From positions 1 through 44,389 of the forward strand of contig JAKOTU010000038.1 in NCBI GenBank assembly GCA_029776155.1: 44,389 bases of DNA. Direction: 5' to 3'. Source of the stretch: Bacillota bacterium. GTDB lineage: Bacteria > Bacillota > Limnochordia > Darwinibacteriales > Darwinibacteriaceae. A program made the translations under genes and the position numbers. How positions within the stretch are numbered: the first letter of the stretch is position 1; each line of letters opens with the position of its first letter. Below are positions 1-7,234 of the stretch, one piece after another. The notes beneath the pieces were generated by a model, which did no database searches, was not told where the DNA came from, and worked only from the letters and a program-made list of their open reading frames with translations.

Positions 1-23
1 ACTAATGGTTCGAGGGCTTGACC
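1..23 (+). rRNA. rrl: 3' end of 23S rRNA (partial)
   Basis: The window opens with the conserved 3' tail of 23S rRNA (ACTAAT, a short variable part, then CGAGGGCTTGACC). The rest of the gene lies outside the window. The exact 3' end is approximate. It is followed after about 40 bases by the 5S gene, as in an ordinary rRNA operon. Confidence 0.85.
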
Positions 24-65
24 TACTACAATGGGATAGACGCTGTGCAGTTTTGAAGGTATTTT

Positions 66-180
66 CTTGGTGGCGATAGCGAAGGGGAAACACCTGTTCC
101 CATTCCGAACACAGCAGTTAAGCCCTTCAGCGGCGATGGTACTGCCACATCTCGTGGTGGGAGAGTAGCTCGCTGCCAAG
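66..180 (+). rRNA. rrf: 5S ribosomal RNA
   Basis: About 115 bases. The ends pair (CTTGGTGGC at 66-74 with GCTGCCAAG at 172-180). The internal CCCATTCCGAACACAG segment is the 5S loop that is conserved across bacteria. It lies directly behind the 23S tail and before a strong terminator, so it is the last gene of an rRNA operon. Confidence 0.95.
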
Positions 181-191
181 ATTAATTTCCA

Positions 192-215
192 CCCCGCACT
201 ATGTGCGGGGTTTTT
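192..215 (+). terminator. Rho-independent terminator of the rRNA operon
   Basis: An 8-bp GC-rich stem (192-199 with 203-210) with a 3-base loop is followed by TTTTT at 211-215. It lies 12 bases after the 5S gene and ends the rRNA transcript. Confidence 0.9.
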
Positions 216-234
216 GTTTATCTGCAGAAATACG

Positions 235-264
235 AAAAACCCGCCGTGGGCATCCACGGCGGGT
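235..264 (-). terminator. Rho-independent terminator behind tRNA-Val (minus strand)
   Basis: An 11-bp stem (239-249 with 254-264) has, when read on the minus strand, a T run supplied by the A run at 235-239. It lies just downstream of the minus-strand tRNA-Val. Together with the rRNA terminator at 192-215 it insulates two convergent transcripts. Confidence 0.85.
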
Positions 265-280
265 CTATTTGGCAGTTTCT

Positions 281-357
281 TGGTGGGCAGAGAGGGACTC
301 GAACCCCCGACCTCTACGATGTGAGCGTAGCGCTCTAACCTGCTGAGCTATCTGCCC
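281..357 (-). tRNA. tRNA-Val (anticodon CAC)
   Basis: A 77-base cloverleaf with acceptor stem GGGCAGA pairing near the 3' end, an anticodon stem CTACG/CGTAG around loop CTCACAT (anticodon CAC), a GGTTCGAGTCC T-arm and an encoded CCA. It begins only 29 bases after the stop codon of the acetyltransferase gene at 387-971 on the same strand. No promoter is seen between them, so it may be made by processing of that transcript. Confidence 0.95.
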
Positions 358-386
358 ATTTCCTATTTTATTTTACTGCTGCCAGG

Positions 387-971
387 TTACTCTGTCAAGC
401 CTCGCTGTGCATTCTTGGAATCCCTGAAGAGAATATAGCATTTGGTGTCAAAGGTCTTGCCCAGCGCCTTGGCGTACAGCCTGAGGGTCTTCACGTACTG
501 AAAACCCAGCTTGTTGATGACCCGTTGGGAGCGGATGTTGTGCACGAAATGCCCGCAGGTTAGGGCGTCCAATTCAAGTTCGCCGAAGCAGTAATCAATC
601 ACAGCCCTGGCCGCCTCAGGCATCAGCCCCTGTCCCCAGTAGTCCTTGGCCAGGACAAATCCCAAGTCTTTGATGCGCAAACCTCTGAATTCCGGCTCAT
701 GGGCGGCCCACGAGTTATGGAAACCCAGGGAGCCGATCACCTTTCCCGCTTGCCTGTGCACGATGGCGAAGACATCCTTTTCTGCCTTGAACCTGGCCAG
801 CACGGCCCGGGAATCTTCCAGGGTTCGATGGTGGGGCCAGCCCGCCATTTCGCCCACCCCAGGGACCGAGGCGTAAGCAAAAAAGTCCTCAAGATCGCTA
901 TCTTGAAAAGGTCTCAATAACAGGCGCTCCGTCTGCAGCACCACACCTGAGATGTCAATCGTAATCTCCAC
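387..971 (-). CDS. GNAT family N-acetyltransferase (RimJ/RimL-like)
   Basis: 194 residues. The opening LQTERLLLRPFQDSDLEDFF is the typical start of RimJ/RimL-type GNAT acetyltransferases, which move an acetyl group from acetyl-CoA to an amine, often a protein N-terminus. The middle segment GFVLAKDYWGQGLMPEAARA is the acetyl-CoA pyrophosphate loop (G-x-G-x-A-like), and HNIRSQRVINKLGFQ is the usual C-terminal motif. The start is GTG at 971, preceded by a GGGGGA ribosome site about 6 bases upstream. It follows the methyltransferase gene by 47 bases on the same strand, and a tRNA-Val follows it. The family is clear; the substrate cannot be told from sequence. Confidence 0.88.
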   Translation of the reverse strand: MEITIDISGVVLQTERLLLRPFQDSDLEDFFAYASVPGVGEMAGWPHHRTLEDSRAVLARFKAEKDVFAIVHRQAGKVIGSLGFHNSWAAHEPEFRGLRIKDLGFVLAKDYWGQGLMPEAARAVIDYCFGELELDALTCGHFVHNIRSQRVINKLGFQYVKTLRLYAKALGKTFDTKCYILFRDSKNAQRGLTE

Positions 972-1018
972 TGTACTCCCCCTGCCAACACATGGCGTTA
1001 GAGGTATTATATACCATC

Positions 1019-1897
1019 TTAGCCTTGAAGGGGAGAATCAAGTACGCGTCGGCGCACTTCCGCTTGGACGGAAGTCCCGTGGTGTTCCTTGGACTGAGCT
1101 TCGGGGCGGGCTTTGTGGAAGCGGAAGAGGTAAAACAGCTCCCGCCACGCCCAGTGCAGCTGGAAGCCCTGCACATGCTCCCAAGGCAGGGCGGCAAAGG
1201 GGGGACGGCAGAGGTAAAGGTTGTTCATCTGCGCGACTCGGCTGCCCCAAAACGTTCGGCGCCTCTTCTCGGACATGCCCTCATCTCCCACCACAATGGG
1301 CGCCCCAGGTTTGGCCACGCGCACCATTTCCCTGAGTGCTCCAGGCACATCACCGAACATGTTGATGCCGCCGAAATGGAAGACGGCATCGAAGGTGTTG
1401 TCCGCAAAGGGGAGATGGCAGGCATCAGCCTGGACCAGATGGACGGGAATGGGCAGCACCTGGGCCCGCCTACGGGCTGTCTGCAGCATGGCTGAACTGA
1501 GATCGATACCCACGATCTCTCCCCTGGGTCCTAGGGCTTCAGCAAGCAGGGGCAAGTTGGCGCCGGTTCCTAAGGAGACTTCCAGCAGCAGTCCGCCTGC
1601 AGGGGGATCGAGGAGTTGTACCAGCCGCCTGCGCTGCGCCGGTTCCCAGCAGCCGACAAGCAGGCTCAGGAGGAAAATGGACCGATCGTATGTGCGCGCT
1701 GTTTCCAGGCCATACTGCTGCTGAAAGTACTGGTCGATTGCCGACACCTGCTCTTCCCGGACCAGGCTGGGTATACCGTCGTGAAGGGGATACTCGTGTG
1801 CCCTTGACCGGAGGGTATTCCCAACAAGACTGAGGGCAAAGCCGGTGTAAGGGCAGCGCAACAGGGGCAGGAGGCTTTCTAGTGGGGCGGTGGTCAT
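1019..1897 (-). CDS. SAM-dependent methyltransferase with Trm112-like N-terminal segment
   Basis: 292 residues, start ATG at 1897 behind GGGAGGT. Residues about 8-48 (LRCP, then YPLHDGIPSLV) resemble the small Trm112/YcaR-type domain that often precedes bacterial class I methyltransferases. From about residue 98 a Rossmann methyltransferase core follows: motif I LLEVSLGTGANLPLL, the acidic end of strand 2 in IVGIDLS, motif II QADACHLPFADNTFDAVFHFGG, and a LREMVRVAKPG segment like those in UbiE/MenG relatives. Motif I reads E-V-S-L-G-T-G where the family usually has E-x-G-x-G-T-G, a mild deviation. It lies 18 bases behind a 46-residue ORF and 47 bases before the GNAT gene, which suggests co-transcription. 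The methyl acceptor is unknown. Confidence 0.85.
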   Translation of the reverse strand: MTTAPLESLLPLLRCPYTGFALSLVGNTLRSRAHEYPLHDGIPSLVREEQVSAIDQYFQQQYGLETARTYDRSIFLLSLLVGCWEPAQRRRLVQLLDPPAGGLLLEVSLGTGANLPLLAEALGPRGEIVGIDLSSAMLQTARRRAQVLPIPVHLVQADACHLPFADNTFDAVFHFGGINMFGDVPGALREMVRVAKPGAPIVVGDEGMSEKRRRTFWGSRVAQMNNLYLCRPPFAALPWEHVQGFQLHWAWRELFYLFRFHKARPEAQSKEHHGTSVQAEVRRRVLDSPLQG

Positions 1898-1915
1898 AGT
1901 CCTAACCTCCCACGC

Positions 1916-2056
1916 TCAGACCAGGGCGGATAAGCTGCCGAAGCGCTGCATCTTGGGCAGCCTGGGCACCCGCGGCCTAGTCCTGGTTTTTTCTGGCAGG
2001 GGAAGGGTGCGGCCCTTGACATAAGCTTCCAGTTGACTGATGGTCAGAAGCGTCAC
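1916..2056 (-). CDS. Small basic protein or peptide ORF, 46 aa, unknown function
   Basis: The ORF begins with GTG at 2056, eight bases after a near-perfect AAAGGAGGA ribosome site, and ends with TGA at 1916-1918. The product starts MTLLTISQLEAYVKGRT, continues through a Pro/Lys/Arg-rich stretch (about residues 17-36) and ends RFGSLSALV. It has no cysteine, membrane segment or signal peptide. A TTCTTG-17-CATAAT pair some 30 bases upstream could be its promoter. The methyltransferase gene starts 18 bases later on the same strand. I do not recognise a family. It could be a structural small protein, a leader peptide or a modified-peptide precursor; the strong ribosome site is the main evidence that it is translated. 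Confidence 0.55.
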   Translation of the reverse strand: MTLLTISQLEAYVKGRTLPLPEKTRTRPRVPRLPKMQRFGSLSALV

Positions 2057-2244
2057 AGCGATCTCCTCCTTTGACTTTTCTGTCTACATTATGACAAGGA
2101 AAGGACTCACCAAGAACGGTCGCTGAGCGCATTTTCCATCGGCCTTAAGTCCGAGGGCCACTTCGGCTGGAGATGCACAAGGCAGGAGTTGTGGACCTAC
2201 ACGTGGAAAGCACTGGGTGAATAGCATGCAGGGAGGTGACGGTT

Positions 2245-2454
2245 ATGGAATGCCTGGTGTGTCGGGATTTGGTCCAGGGTGAGGGGCTGGAGTTTTGGGG
2301 GGTGACCATCTGCCAGCGGTGTGAAGGAAGACTGATGGGCCTCACCGCGGGTCAGCCCGAGTATGACCTGTATGTAGGGGCCCTGCGCAGCATGTGGGAG
2401 CAGCGCCTGAGGGCATTCCGTGACCGCCGCCTCAAGGATGGTGATCAGCTGTGA
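2245..2454 (+). CDS. csfB: Sigma-G inhibitor Gin (CsfB)
   Basis: 69 residues. MECLVCRDLV then TICQRCEGRL gives the two C-x2-C pairs (Cys3, Cys6, Cys23, Cys26) of the Gin zinc-binding family, and QPEYDLYVGALRSMW is the conserved C-terminal half. In B. subtilis CsfB is made in the early forespore and later the mother cell and binds sigma-G (and sigma-E) to prevent untimely activity. The frame is open from a GTG at 2236, but that codon lies inside the GGGAGG ribosome site, so ATG at 2245 is the better start. The stop overlaps the GTG start of the next gene. Its presence, followed by a yaaO-like gene and tmk, matches the B. subtilis csfB neighbourhood and indicates an endospore former. Confidence 0.93.
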   Translation: MECLVCRDLVQGEGLEFWGVTICQRCEGRLMGLTAGQPEYDLYVGALRSMWEQRLRAFRDRRLKDGDQL

Positions 2455-3899
2455 ACCAGCAGGAGGCCCCCTTTTGGGAGGCCTTGACCGCCTACGCACG
2501 CCAAGGAGTCGTTCCCTTCCATACCCCCGGGCACAAGCTGCGGCCAGGGGCGTTTACCCGCCTGCAGAAGGTCATAGGCCCAGGGTTTTTCGCCGTGGAT
2601 CCCTCTGATGAGGTTGAGGCTCCGGCCCTGGAACATGACTTTCTGGAGGCCTTAGCCCGTGCCCAAGAGCTGGCGGCCCAGCTCTTCGAAGCGCGCCAGA
2701 CCCTATTCTTAGTCAATGGAACAACCGGCGGGCTGCACTTTTTGCTGCTGCCTACGCAGGGGACCGTGCTTTTTCCCCGCTTTTCCCATCAGGCCGTGTA
2801 CTCAGCCATGGTGCTCTCCCAGGGCAGGGCTGCCTACCTTCCCGCCAGCTATGATCCGGAGTGGTTGATCCCCCTCCCTCCTGCGGTAGGTGAGGTGGCC
2901 CAGGCCCTGGACGAACTAGAGCCCGAAGCGTTGGTGATCACCCATCCCACCTATTACGGAACGGTCAGCAACCTAGAAGCCGTGGGCAAGCTGGCCCAGG
3001 AACGAGGCGTGTTGCTGTTTGTTGATGAGGCCCACGGGGGGCATTTCCATTTTTCTCCAGAGCTGCCAAGACCGGGGCTCAAATGCGGAGCAGATGCGGT
3101 GGTCCAGAGCACCCATAAAACCTTAGGTTCCCTTACCCAGACTTCCATGCTGCACAGTAACAACGATTTCTGGTTCGCCAAAGTGGTACAAGCCCAGCAG
3201 GTGCTGCAGACCACCAGCCCTTCCCTGCCCTTTTTGGCTGTTTTGGATGAAATCCGGCGGGAGCTGGCTGTGCAGGGGCGGGAGCTTGTGGGTAAGGCGG
3301 TGGAACTTGGCAGGCAGGGTCGGCGCCACTTGGCTGAACTCAAGGGAGTAGAAGTGCTTCCAGAGCGGCTGCAGGCCGATCCGACCAAGATAGTATTCTC
3401 CCTGCGCCAACTGGGCTTGACCGGGATTGAAGTTGAGCGGATCCTGAGGGTGGATTATAATATACAGGTAGAGTTAAGTGACTATTATAGCGTTTTAGCT
3501 TTGGTTTCTGTGGGAGATACGCCGGAGAGCATTGAAAAGCTGGTCCATGCGGTGCGCGATCTCGTTTCCCGCCGGGCCCACTTGGGCAAGGGAGCTCTGC
3601 CCCGCTATACCCTCCAATTTCCCAAGCTGCCGCCGGCTGCATTGAGTTTGCGGGAAGGTTTTTACCACGCCAAGGAGCCCATTCCCCTCCAGGAGGCGGT
3701 GGGCCGGCTCAGCGGAGGATTCCTCACCCCTTATCCTCCAGGTGTCCCCCTAATTGTACCAGGAGAAGTGTTCACAGCGGAAATTGTGGACTACGCCCTC
3801 TGGTGTACCCGGATCGGCTGGTCCCTCAGGGGATTACTGCCCGGGCAAAACGTTCTGGCAATAAAGGAGATTGGGGGTCTCTGCAGAACAGTACGGTAA
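2451..3899 (+). CDS. Orn/Lys/Arg decarboxylase family PLP enzyme (YaaO-like)
   Basis: 482 residues, GTG start overlapping the csfB stop. It belongs to the fold-type I, PLP-dependent basic amino-acid decarboxylases, which turn lysine, arginine or ornithine into polyamines or their precursors. Visible marks: FHTPGHK near residue 24, FLVNGTTGGLHFLLL (cofactor phosphate site), ITHPTYYGTVSNL, the aspartate of FVDEAHGGHFHF, and Lys223 in STHKTLGSLTQTSMLH as the Schiff-base lysine. A C-terminal domain follows (TPYPPGVPLIVPGE near residue 428). The length suits the short YaaO/SpeA-type group rather than the 700-residue inducible enzymes. The csfB-yaaO-tmk order is as in Bacillus. The substrate is not decidable from sequence. 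Confidence 0.88.
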   Translation: MNQQEAPFWEALTAYARQGVVPFHTPGHKLRPGAFTRLQKVIGPGFFAVDPSDEVEAPALEHDFLEALARAQELAAQLFEARQTLFLVNGTTGGLHFLLLPTQGTVLFPRFSHQAVYSAMVLSQGRAAYLPASYDPEWLIPLPPAVGEVAQALDELEPEALVITHPTYYGTVSNLEAVGKLAQERGVLLFVDEAHGGHFHFSPELPRPGLKCGADAVVQSTHKTLGSLTQTSMLHSNNDFWFAKVVQAQQVLQTTSPSLPFLAVLDEIRRELAVQGRELVGKAVELGRQGRRHLAELKGVEVLPERLQADPTKIVFSLRQLGLTGIEVERILRVDYNIQVELSDYYSVLALVSVGDTPESIEKLVHAVRDLVSRRAHLGKGALPRYTLQFPKLPPAALSLREGFYHAKEPIPLQEAVGRLSGGFLTPYPPGVPLIVPGEVFTAEIVDYALWCTRIGWSLRGLLPGQNVLAIKEIGGLCRTVR

Positions 3900-3912
3900 G
3901 GAGAATCGGTCT

Positions 3913-4524
3913 ATGCATAGGGGATTATTCATTACACTCGAGGGTATAGATGGGGTGGGTAAAACCACCCAGGCCCTGTTGCTTAGAGAGTACCTGGAGC
4001 AAAAAGGTCATACCGTGGTGCACACTTTTGAGCCTGGGGGAACCGAGCTGGGCAGCAGGATCCGCCAGTTGCTTTTGGATCCCGCACACACGGAGCTGTC
4101 GTCCATGACTGAGATTCTCCTTTATGCCGCGGATCGGGCCCAGCACGTCCATGAAAAGGTGCGGCCGGCGCTTACGGCGGGGAAGACCGTTGTGTGTGAA
4201 CGCTTTGTGGACTCTTCCTTGGCCTATCAAGGTTATGGCCTGGGCCTGGGGCTGGAGGCCATCAGGGCCGTGAATCACTGGGCCACGGGAGGACTAGAGC
4301 CCGATCTGACCATCTACTTGGATGCGGATCCCGCAGTGTGCCTGGCCAGAACCAAGAAAGACCGAATTACCCAGCGTGACTTGGATTACTACGCCCGGGT
4401 CAGAAAGGGCTTTTTGACCATGGCCCAAGCTGCGTCCGGGAGAGTGAAAGTGATCTCGGCCACGGGGACCGTGGAAGAGGTAGCTGCCCAGGTCCTCCAG
4501 GCCGTGGAAGGAGTGGTCCGATGA
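3913..4524 (+). CDS. tmk: Thymidylate kinase
   Basis: 203 residues. It phosphorylates dTMP to dTDP with ATP. The P-loop GIDGVGKTT lies at residues 11-19, ERFVDSSLAYQGYG is the dTMP-binding segment (Glu in place of the more usual Asp of the DR motif), and LDADPAVCLART followed by a basic stretch is the LID region. The frame is open further upstream, but the AAGGAG site at 3898-3903 fixes the start at ATG 3913. Its last bases ATGA hold the start of darA. Part of the csfB to rsmI operon-like series. Confidence 0.95.
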   Translation: MHRGLFITLEGIDGVGKTTQALLLREYLEQKGHTVVHTFEPGGTELGSRIRQLLLDPAHTELSSMTEILLYAADRAQHVHEKVRPALTAGKTVVCERFVDSSLAYQGYGLGLGLEAIRAVNHWATGGLEPDLTIYLDADPAVCLARTKKDRITQRDLDYYARVRKGFLTMAQAASGRVKVISATGTVEEVAAQVLQAVEGVVR

Positions 4525-4799
4525 AACTTCTGGTCACCATTGTCCAGGACCAAGATGTGCCCGCTTTGATCGAAGCCCTGATGGAAAGGGACTTCCGCGC
4601 CACCAAACTGGCCAGCACAGGGGGCTTCTTGCGGGCAGGCAACACTACGCTGCTCATCGGGGTGGAAGATGATAGATTAGATGAAGTTATTACCCTGATC
4701 AAAAACACCTGCAAGGGTACGGAGCGGGGCGAACCTGCTGTATCCGTGGGCGGTGCCACAGTGTTCAGCGTTGATGTGGAGAGGTTTGAGCGGATTTGA
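4521..4799 (+). CDS. darA: c-di-AMP-binding PII-like protein DarA (YaaQ/PstA), short form
   Basis: 92 residues. MKLLVTIVQDQD, FRATKLASTGGFLRAGNTTLLIGVEDD and VGGATVFSVDVERFE are the signature of the DarA/PstA family, trimeric PII-like proteins that bind cyclic di-AMP. The T-loop segment (TGGFLRAGNTT) with the Arg, Thr and Asn involved in ligand binding is intact. B. subtilis DarA has 109 residues. Here the long B-loop between the last helix and VGGATVF is cut to about GTERGEPAVS, removing roughly 17 residues. The start overlaps the tmk stop and its stop overlaps the TTG of the next gene, so translation is probably coupled. Confidence 0.92.
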   Translation: MKLLVTIVQDQDVPALIEALMERDFRATKLASTGGFLRAGNTTLLIGVEDDRLDEVITLIKNTCKGTERGEPAVSVGGATVFSVDVERFERI

Positions 4800-5236
4800 G
4801 GATCAGCAAGACGGGCGCGCGCCGGGAAGGGGCTGTGCCGAGAAGCAGAGGCAAAGTGAGAAATTCGCCTGCTCAACCCGTTTTTGGGGAGGTGCTGCGC
4901 GCCGAACAGGCCCAAGGCCTGGACTTGGCCGCCGCCTTAACGGAGATCGATGATTATGCTCGGCAGCTTATGCAGAGCCCCGTCTTGGCCAACTTGCTGC
5001 GCTACAAGCGCCGAGTGCGGGAACTGCTGCTCTATTTGGTTCAGCAGTCCTATGAAGTGCGGGAAAGCAGCTGCTATGATCCCCAGGGGCGCAGACGGCT
5101 CTTTGTCATGGTGGAGATTATCAACCAAAAGCTGGAGGATTTGACCCGCGCCTTCCTGGAAAAGCATGCTCCCCCCTTGGATTTGGTGGGGCGCCTGGAT
5201 GAAATCCGCGGCTTGTTGTTGGACTTGGAAATCTGA
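4796..5236 (+). CDS. yaaR: YaaR/DUF327 family protein
   Basis: 146 residues, starting at TTG 4796, which overlaps the darA stop. It resembles the YaaR (DUF327) family: a basic, disordered first 25 residues and then a helical body with LTEIDDYARQLMQSPVLANLLRYKRRVRELLLYLVQQSYEV and LFVMVEIINQKLEDLTRAFLEKHAPPLDLVGRLDEIRGLLLDLEI. The function is unknown in Bacillus, where it also lies between yaaQ and holB. The start is the least certain part, because the ribosome site (GGAGAGG) is about 12 bases away; starting lower would lose only disordered sequence. Confidence 0.85.
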   Translation: MRISKTGARREGAVPRSRGKVRNSPAQPVFGEVLRAEQAQGLDLAAALTEIDDYARQLMQSPVLANLLRYKRRVRELLLYLVQQSYEVRESSCYDPQGRRRLFVMVEIINQKLEDLTRAFLEKHAPPLDLVGRLDEIRGLLLDLEI

Positions 5237-5247
5237 GGTGACATGTT

Positions 5248-6177
5248 GTGACCCTTGCTGAGATTGTAGGTCAACCCGTGCCCGTGGCCATCTTGAAGCG
5301 GGCGCTGGCCACCAACACACTGGGACATGCCTATCTCTTCTCCGGGGAAGAGGGAGTGGGCAAAGAGACGGTGGCCCGAGCTGTGGCCGAAGAGTTGGCC
5401 CGCCAAACAGGTACCCGCTCCACCCTCCATGTTTTGGGGGGCGATGGTTCCATAAAAATAGAGGAGATTCGCAGTTTGCGCCAAACGGCTGCCCTCGCCG
5501 CAGCGGGCACCACTGTTTGGCTTTTGTTGGATGCGGAACGCCTAACCCCCGAAGCGGGAAATGCCCTCCTGAAGACCTTGGAAGAACCCGCACCTGGGGT
5601 CCACTTTTTCCTCACCACAACCAAGGTCCAAAGCATGCTGCCCACCATTGTCTCCCGCTGTCAGCACCTGCAGTTTAGACGCATCCCCGAGGAACAGATC
5701 CGCTTGTGGTTGGCGGACCGTACTGGCCAAGATCCTGAGGAGGAAAGGATCCGCACCATTGCCCGATTGGCACAAGGATCCTTGGGAAAAGCTCTAGCCT
5801 ATTGGGAAGGATCTTTGCTGGAAGAACGGGCAGGCATCATTGACCTCTTGAAGCGGGTGCCCTGGGCCAGCTATCCCGCGGTGCTGGGATTCAGCCAGCT
5901 GTGGACGGAGAATCGGGAAAAGATCGGCCGGGAACTGGATGTGATCCTCGAGTGGCACCGCGATCTGCTCACGGTGAAAAACGGAATAGATCTTCCATTG
6001 TATAACCCTGGCTATGAACAGGACCTGCAGCAGATCAGTGCCCTGTACACCAACGAAGCCTTATTTAGAATTATCGACACCATTTTGGAGATGAAAAGGG
6101 CCTTGGCTGGTAATGGTAGAATCCGTTTTTGGCTCGGCTATCTGCTGCTAATGATGAAAAGAGGAGCGTTGACTTGA
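5248..6177 (+). CDS. holB: DNA polymerase III delta' subunit, lacking the zinc module
   Basis: 309 residues, GTG start behind GAGGTGAC. It is a clamp-loader AAA+ subunit that helps place the beta clamp on DNA. Visible: VGQPVPVAILKRAL with TLGHAYLFSGEEGVGKETVARA (degenerate P-loop, residues 33-41), the sensor segment TVWLLLDAERLTPEAGNALLKTLEEPAPGVHFFLTTT and the SRC arginine-finger-type motif (TIVSRCQHLQF). Most delta' and gamma/tau proteins carry a four-cysteine zinc module after helix 1; here that stretch is absent and the chain runs from AEELARQTGTRSTLHVL straight on. It sits between yaaR and ricT exactly as in B. subtilis. Confidence 0.92.
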   Translation: MTLAEIVGQPVPVAILKRALATNTLGHAYLFSGEEGVGKETVARAVAEELARQTGTRSTLHVLGGDGSIKIEEIRSLRQTAALAAAGTTVWLLLDAERLTPEAGNALLKTLEEPAPGVHFFLTTTKVQSMLPTIVSRCQHLQFRRIPEEQIRLWLADRTGQDPEEERIRTIARLAQGSLGKALAYWEGSLLEERAGIIDLLKRVPWASYPAVLGFSQLWTENREKIGRELDVILEWHRDLLTVKNGIDLPLYNPGYEQDLQQISALYTNEALFRIIDTILEMKRALAGNGRIRFWLGYLLLMMKRGALT

Positions 6178-7232
6178 TGATAACCGTCGTTGGAGTCCGG
6201 TTCAAAAAGGCCGGTAAAATATATTACTTCAACCCTGGAGAACTGAAAATGGCAGCTGGCGACGGCTGCATTGTGGAAACGTCCAGGGGTGTAGAGTTTG
6301 GACGAGTGGTAATTGGTCCCCGTGAGGTCCCAGAGGAAGAAGTGGTCCAGCCCCTGAAGCAGGTGATCAGGAGCGCCACGCCAGAGGATTACGAGCGGGT
6401 GGAAAAAAACAGGGAGAAGGCCCAAGAGGCTTTCCAGATCGCCCTGCGCAAGATCGCCGAACACGGCTTGCCTATGAAGCTTCTGGAAGCAGAATATACC
6501 CTGGATGAGAGTAAGTTGATCTTTTCGTTCACAGCCGAGGGTCGGGTTGATTTTCGGGAACTGGTCAAGGATTTGGCCGCGATCTTCCGCACCAGGATTG
6601 AGCTGCGCCAAGTGGGCGTGCGGGACGAAGCGAAGATGATCGGGGGCTTGGGACCCTGTGGGCGGGATCTGTGCTGCGCCACATTCCTCGGCGACTTCGA
6701 ACCCGTATCCATCCGCATGGCCAAGGATCAGAACCTCTCCCTCAACCCGTCGAAAATCTCGGGCGTGTGCGGCAGGTTGATGTGCTGCCTGAAGTTCGAA
6801 TGCGATCACTACCGGGAGTGCAAGGAGACTTTTGGCGATGCCGCCCCAGAGCTGCTGCCGGAAGAATTCTATGATGATGTGGAATCGGAAGATGATTACT
6901 ACCTGGAACTGCTGCAGGAAGATGGCATTGCCGAAGTGGATTACCAGCTCATGGTGGAAGCGGCCGAAGTAGAGCCTTTGGTTGCAAAGGAGCGGGAGGA
7001 AGCAGAAGTAGTTGAACAGACTGGTAAGGCGGAACGGCCCAAGAAGAAATCCCGGTCGAAAAGGCGTCGCCCCAAAAACTCCAAACAGCCGCGCCAAAAT
7101 AAGCCCAAGGAAGAACAGGCCCCCAAGGAGGACGCTTCTGCAAAGGCGGAGGCCAAGAAGGCTGCCGCTAAGAAGAAAAAGCGCCCCAAGCGCAGAAAGC
7201 CGAAGCCCAAAACGGAACAGAAGGCTGAGTAA
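6177..7232 (+). CDS. ricT: Regulatory iron-sulfur protein RicT (YaaT), PSP1 domain, with basic C-terminal tail
   Basis: 351 residues from ATG 6177, which overlaps the holB stop. The PSP1 domain (FNPGELKMAAGDGCIVETSRGVEFGRVV) is followed by GLGPCGRDLCCATFL and CGRLMCCLKFECDHY, whose cysteines match those RicT contributes to a shared [4Fe-4S] cluster in the RicA-RicF-RicT complex. That complex assists RNase Y in mRNA maturation, competence, biofilm and sporulation. B. subtilis RicT is about 275 residues; here an acidic linker and then about 60 residues extremely rich in Lys, Arg, Ala and Pro are added (roughly residues 286-351), suggesting a nucleic-acid-binding or ribosome-associated tail. It lies 2 bases before rsmI. 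Confidence 0.93.
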   Translation: MITVVGVRFKKAGKIYYFNPGELKMAAGDGCIVETSRGVEFGRVVIGPREVPEEEVVQPLKQVIRSATPEDYERVEKNREKAQEAFQIALRKIAEHGLPMKLLEAEYTLDESKLIFSFTAEGRVDFRELVKDLAAIFRTRIELRQVGVRDEAKMIGGLGPCGRDLCCATFLGDFEPVSIRMAKDQNLSLNPSKISGVCGRLMCCLKFECDHYRECKETFGDAAPELLPEEFYDDVESEDDYYLELLQEDGIAEVDYQLMVEAAEVEPLVAKEREEAEVVEQTGKAERPKKKSRSKRRRPKNSKQPRQNKPKEEQAPKEDASAKAEAKKAAAKKKKRPKRRKPKPKTEQKAE

Positions 7233-7234
7233 CC

